The position numbers and the translations under genes were made by a program. From NCBI GenBank assembly GCA_002404795.1, contig DHKK01000049.1:6077-12166 (forward strand): 6,090 bases of DNA, written 5' to 3'. This stretch comes from Clostridiales bacterium UBA4696. GTDB taxonomy: Bacteria > Bacillota > Clostridia > Oscillospirales > Oscillospiraceae. The notes below the pieces were generated by a model. It searched no databases. It was not told the DNA's origin and saw only the letters and a program-made list of their open reading frames with translations. Positions 5,181 through 6,090 of the stretch are shown here, in pieces; position 1 is the first letter of the stretch; each line of letters starts with the position of its first letter.

Positions 5181-5963
5181 ATGAATCTGGAAGAATTACG
5201 CGCACGCAAGGGCTTTATCTGCGACATGGACGGCGTCATCTACCTCGGCAACCAGCTGCTGCCGGGTGTGGCGGAGTTCGTCAACTGGCTGAATGAAAAC
5301 GACAAGCGGTTTTTGTTCCTGACCAACTCGTCGGAGCGGTCGCCCAAGGAGCTGCAGCAGAAGCTGCAGCGCATGGGACTGGACATCGGCGAGGAGCATT
5401 TCTATACCAGCGCGCTGGCCACCGCCGCATTTCTCAAAAAGCAGGCGCCGGGCTGCACCGCGTTCGTGATCGGCGCGCCGGGGCTTCTGAACGCGCTGTA
5501 CGACGTGGGCGTCACGATGAACGACGTCGACCCGGATTATGTGATCGTCGGTGAGACGGCAAGCTATAATTACGAGGTCATCACCAAGGCCGTCCGGCTG
5601 GTTCTGAACGGCGCGCGGCTGATCGCCACGAATTCCGACCTTACGGGGCCGACGGAGTTCGGCGTCGCGCCCGCCTGCCGCTCGCTCGTCGCACCCATCG
5701 AGCTTGCGACGGGCAAAAAGGCCTACTTCATGGGCAAGCCCAACCCGCTCATGATGCGCACCGGCCTGCATCTGCTGGGTGTCCACTCGGAAGAGGCCGC
5801 CATGGTCGGCGACCGGATGGACACCGACGTCATCGCCGGCATGGAATCCGGCCTCGCCACCGTCCTCGTCCTCTCCGGCTGCACGAGCCGCACAGACGTA
5901 AACGACTACCCCTACCGCCCGACCTACATCCTGAACGGCGTCGGAGACATCCCCGGCCAATAA
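5181..5963 (+). CDS. HAD-IIA family (NagD-like) phosphatase
   Basis: Cytoplasmic haloacid dehalogenase-superfamily hydrolase of subfamily IIA (the NagD, 4-nitrophenylphosphatase and phosphoglycolate phosphatase-like group), which removes phosphate from small metabolites such as nucleotides or sugar phosphates. The product has 260 residues, the usual size. Motif I is CDMDGVIYLG (14-23; nucleophile D15, acid/base D17). Motif II is FLTNSSERSP (46-55, T48). The substrate-selecting cap domain spans roughly 75-185. Motif III is the lysine in FMGKPNPLM (K186), and motif IV is MVGDRMDTDVIAG (208-220; D211, D216). All catalytic residues are present, so it should be active. The substrate cannot be told from the sequence; homologues act on UMP, glycolate phosphate, glycerol phosphate or pyridoxal phosphate. 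The first nine residues of the longer frame from 5154 were discarded because only the ATG at 5181 has a good ribosome binding site. It has its own promoter and terminator. Confidence 0.92.
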   Translation: MNLEELRARKGFICDMDGVIYLGNQLLPGVAEFVNWLNENDKRFLFLTNSSERSPKELQQKLQRMGLDIGEEHFYTSALATAAFLKKQAPGCTAFVIGAPGLLNALYDVGVTMNDVDPDYVIVGETASYNYEVITKAVRLVLNGARLIATNSDLTGPTEFGVAPACRSLVAPIELATGKKAYFMGKPNPLMMRTGLHLLGVHSEEAAMVGDRMDTDVIAGMESGLATVLVLSGCTSRTDVNDYPYRPTYILNGVGDIPGQ

Positions 5964-5966
5964 CCC

Positions 5967-5995
5967 CAAAAGCAGCCCAACCGGGCTGCTTTTTC
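5967..5995 (+). terminator. Intrinsic terminator of the HAD gene
   Basis: AGCAGCCC (5971-5978) pairs perfectly with GGGCTGCT (5983-5990) across an AACC loop. AAAA precedes the stem and TTTT follows it, 7 bases after the TAA stop. The flanking A-run gives some bidirectional potential for any minus-strand gene converging from the right. Confidence 0.93.
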
Positions 5996-6004
5996 GTTCC
6001 CCCA

Positions 6005-6047
6005 GGCTCCCCTTCCAGGGGAGCTGTCACCGAAGGTGACTGAGAGG
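6005..6047. repeat. Two-hairpin dispersed repeat typical of gut Firmicutes
   Basis: Two adjacent stem-loops follow the HAD terminator. GCTCCCC (6006-6012) pairs with GGGGAGC (6018-6024) across TTCCA, and GTCACC (6026-6031) pairs with GGTGAC (6035-6040) across GAA; TGAGAGGTT comes next. The pattern GGCTCCCC...GGGGAGCTGTC...GACTGAGAGGTTG recurs, from memory, as an abundant intergenic palindrome in gut Clostridia. I have not compared it with a database. It encodes nothing recognisable. The remaining bases to the window's right edge (6048-6090) show no gene. Confidence 0.65.
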
Positions 6048-6090
6048 TTGCTGCAGATTTGCATAGAAAAAACCCAAACCGCAAATTCAG

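Noticed and set aside
5196..5969. 257-codon minus-strand open frame
   Set aside because: Antisense to the HAD phosphatase gene, which carries all four HAD motifs; no ribosome binding site or domain.
6057..6086. ATTTGC (6057-6062) and GCAAAT (6081-6086) as a hairpin or terminator at the right edge
   Set aside because: The stem is only 6 bp, AT-rich and has an 18-base loop; it is too weak and too close to the edge to call.

Overview
The window is a compact, GC-rich bacterial chromosome segment. It most resembles an anaerobic gut Clostridia lineage, probably Oscillospiraceae or a relative. The grounds are the gene order glmU-prs-pth, a two-gene SufC/short-SufB locus without sufS, sufU or sufD, AGGAGG-type ribosome binding sites with sigma-A-like promoters, and two palindromic intergenic repeats of a kind I associate with gut Firmicutes. 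The taxonomic call is inference; there is no rRNA gene or species marker here.

Layout. From 3173 leftwards, a minus-strand operon runs from a strong extended -10 promoter: glmU (1906-3093), a 246-base gap carrying an inverted-repeat element, prs (709-1659), then pth (107-703), whose start lies 5 bases past the prs stop. A hairpin at 48-70 closes that end. Two divergent promoters about 155 bases apart flank a hairpin-rich spacer. Rightwards, sufC (3393-4127) and a short sufB homologue (4121-5044) overlap by 7 bases. A separate promoter then drives a HAD-IIA (NagD-like) phosphatase gene (5181-5963). That gene ends in a textbook intrinsic terminator, followed by a two-hairpin dispersed repeat (6005-6047).

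The minus-strand operon joins UDP-GlcNAc and cell-wall precursor synthesis (GlmU acetyltransferase), PRPP supply (Prs) and rescue of peptidyl-tRNA (Pth). This is a conserved housekeeping arrangement in Firmicutes. The plus-strand pair is a candidate minimal Fe-S cluster assembly scaffold: an ATPase plus one beta-helix partner that keeps the Cys and His-Glu residues equivalent to the assembly site of classical SufB.

The two points most worth a second look are in the proteins. GlmU has an intact left-handed beta-helix acetyltransferase half, but its N-terminal uridyltransferase half is shortened and lacks the nucleotide- and metal-binding signatures. The SufB homologue is about one third shorter than classical SufB and carries a CX4CX2C cluster. 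I see no phage, CRISPR, insertion sequence, tRNA or rRNA, and all genes look vertically inherited.
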